Shown here in pieces: positions 13,521-13,998 of a stretch of 13,998 nucleotides of DNA. The first letter of the stretch is position 1. Each line of letters begins with the position of its first letter. The stretch is from CAZHTS01 sp964535315 (GTDB taxonomy: Bacteria; Chloroflexota; Anaerolineae; Anaerolineales; Anaerolineaceae). The stretch is from contig CAZHTS010000110.1 in assembly GCA_964535315.1 (NCBI GenBank), positions 1 to 13,998 on the forward strand. Reading direction: 5' to 3'. The translations under genes were made by a program, and so were the position numbers. The notes beneath the pieces were generated by a model. That model ran no database searches. It was not told the DNA's origin and was given only the letters and a program-made list of their open reading frames with translations.

Positions 13521-13555
13521 GCGGGCTGTCCGAAAAGCGGACAGCCCGCTCTTCA
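13521..13555 (+). terminator. Hairpin terminator after the dipeptidase-membrane protein pair
   Basis: GCGGGCTGTCCG (13521-13532) pairs perfectly over 12 bp with CGGACAGCCCGC (13538-13549) around an AAAAG loop. The following TCTTCATC is pyrimidine-rich but not a pure T-run, so termination may be incomplete. Confidence 0.75.
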
Positions 13556-13576
13556 TCCTACCTATCCTGTTTAAGC
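13556..13576 (-). repeat. Inverted partial copy of the 113-bp repeat (left end)
   Basis: On the minus strand this reads GCTTAAACAGGATAGGTAGGA. It differs at only two positions from the left end of the copy at 13886-13906, and at four or five from the copy at 13609. Confidence 0.6.
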
Positions 13577-13608
13577 AATCTACCGGGGCGGTACAGCGCC
13601 AGCAGATC

Positions 13609-13721
13609 GCTCAAACAGGGTGGGCAGGATCTACAGGGTGAAAAGCGGGGTGGGGTGCTTCCGGGTTATCGGCCGGCGACGCCGGTGTCTCAAGCCACAA
13701 AGCTTTTCTTTGCGTCTTTGC
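13609..13721 (+). repeat. Direct repeat, copy A (113 bp)
   Basis: It aligns without gaps to 13886-13998, with about 17 differences by eye (roughly 85% identity). The first part carries AGGAT/AGGGT heptad-like units. The right 49 bases (CCGGCGACGCCG to CGTCTTTGC) are almost identical and include GCCACAAAGCTTTTC and the tandem TTTGCG/TCTTTGC units. Confidence 0.75.
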
Positions 13722-13885
13722 GTTAAGCCTTTTGGCCGGCCGAAGAAAAGCCCTGCCCCGCCCGGGGAGGCGTGGTAGATACGCGGCGGCGGCGATGGAG
13801 GATGGGCGCGGCAATGTGTGGGTGTCTGCCGTAGGGTGCGGAGCTTGCCCTCCACGACCGCCGGCCAGCCTGACGGCAACCCACA

Positions 13886-13998
13886 GCTTAAACAGGATGG
13901 GCAGGATATGCAGGATGCAGAACGGATTGGGGCGTTTCCTGATTAACGACCGGCGACGCCGATGTCTCAAGCCACAAAGCTTTTCTTTGCGTCTTTGC
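13886..13998 (+). repeat. Direct repeat, copy B (113 bp visible, cut by the window end)
   Basis: It matches copy A gap-free over its whole visible length, with a spacing of 277 bases between equivalent points. It runs to the last base of the window, so its right boundary and any further copies are unseen. Confidence 0.75.

Larger units (their letters stand above)
13551..13998. other. Non-coding repeat-bearing intergenic region
   Basis: About 450 bases after the terminator hold no convincing gene. The frames open here on the minus strand run through the repeats below and translate to low-complexity Arg/Pro/His-rich sequence. Between the two repeat copies (13722-13885) is GC-rich DNA with GGCCGGCC at 13733-13740. 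No tRNA, CRISPR or transposase remnant is seen. Confidence 0.7.

Noticed and set aside
13611..13970. Minus-strand 119-aa frame in the repeat region
   Set aside because: It is low-complexity and runs across both repeat copies and the spacer, with no ribosome site or family likeness.
13609..13998. CRISPR array or insertion sequence
   Set aside because: There are only two long copies with a 164-base gap, diverged along their length. No spacer periodicity, terminal inverted repeats or transposase frame is seen.

Overview
The window is GC-rich, gene-dense bacterial DNA. It most resembles a Chloroflexota (Anaerolineae-like) chromosome. This rests on gene content and style: an oversized SecA without the zinc tail, a four-domain S1 protein, extended -10 promoters, ATGA-overlapping operons and 'aaacaggatgggcaggat / ctttgcgtctttgcg' intergenic repeats. 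The phylum call is an inference; no marker was compared by alignment. Nothing looks phage- or plasmid-derived.

Layout. Positions 1-228 hold the 3' end of ychF, which converges with a 4-base overlap on a minus-strand short sugar transferase (225-911). From a divergent promoter region (912-986) a plus-strand operon runs: a SelW-like selenoprotein with an in-frame UGA (987-1244), trpS (1241-2236) and dtd (2242-2679). Dtd in turn converges with a 4-base overlap on a minus-strand, ATGA-linked operon read from 4554 down to 2676: an RDD membrane protein, a PyrK-like iron-sulfur protein and a PyrD-like protein. A second divergent promoter region (4555-4664) starts a plus-strand cluster of a stand-alone GyrI-like effector-binding protein, a Rob-type AraC regulator and a small dimeric alpha/beta-barrel protein (4665-6306). 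Then come secA (6438-10469, 1343 aa) and rpsA (10591-11814), each with its own promoter. RpsA ends in a strong intrinsic terminator that lies only 13 bases before an M19 dipeptidase gene. That gene overlaps a four-helix membrane protein gene, which also ends in a hairpin terminator. The last ~450 bases are non-coding and carry a 113-bp direct repeat plus an inverted partial copy.

How the genes relate. TrpS and Dtd both serve tRNA aminoacylation and its quality control, and the selenoprotein in front of them is probably a thiol/selenol redox protein translationally coupled to trpS. SecA (protein export) and S1 (mRNA binding in translation) are housekeeping. The PyrK/PyrD-like pair keeps its Fe-S cysteines but has lost most flavin and catalytic motifs, so orotate synthesis is doubtful.

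The main discovery is the SelW-like gene. Its UGA makes it invisible to ordinary ORF calling, and a compact hairpin with a GGUCU loop, resembling the E. coli fdhF SECIS, follows the UGA.
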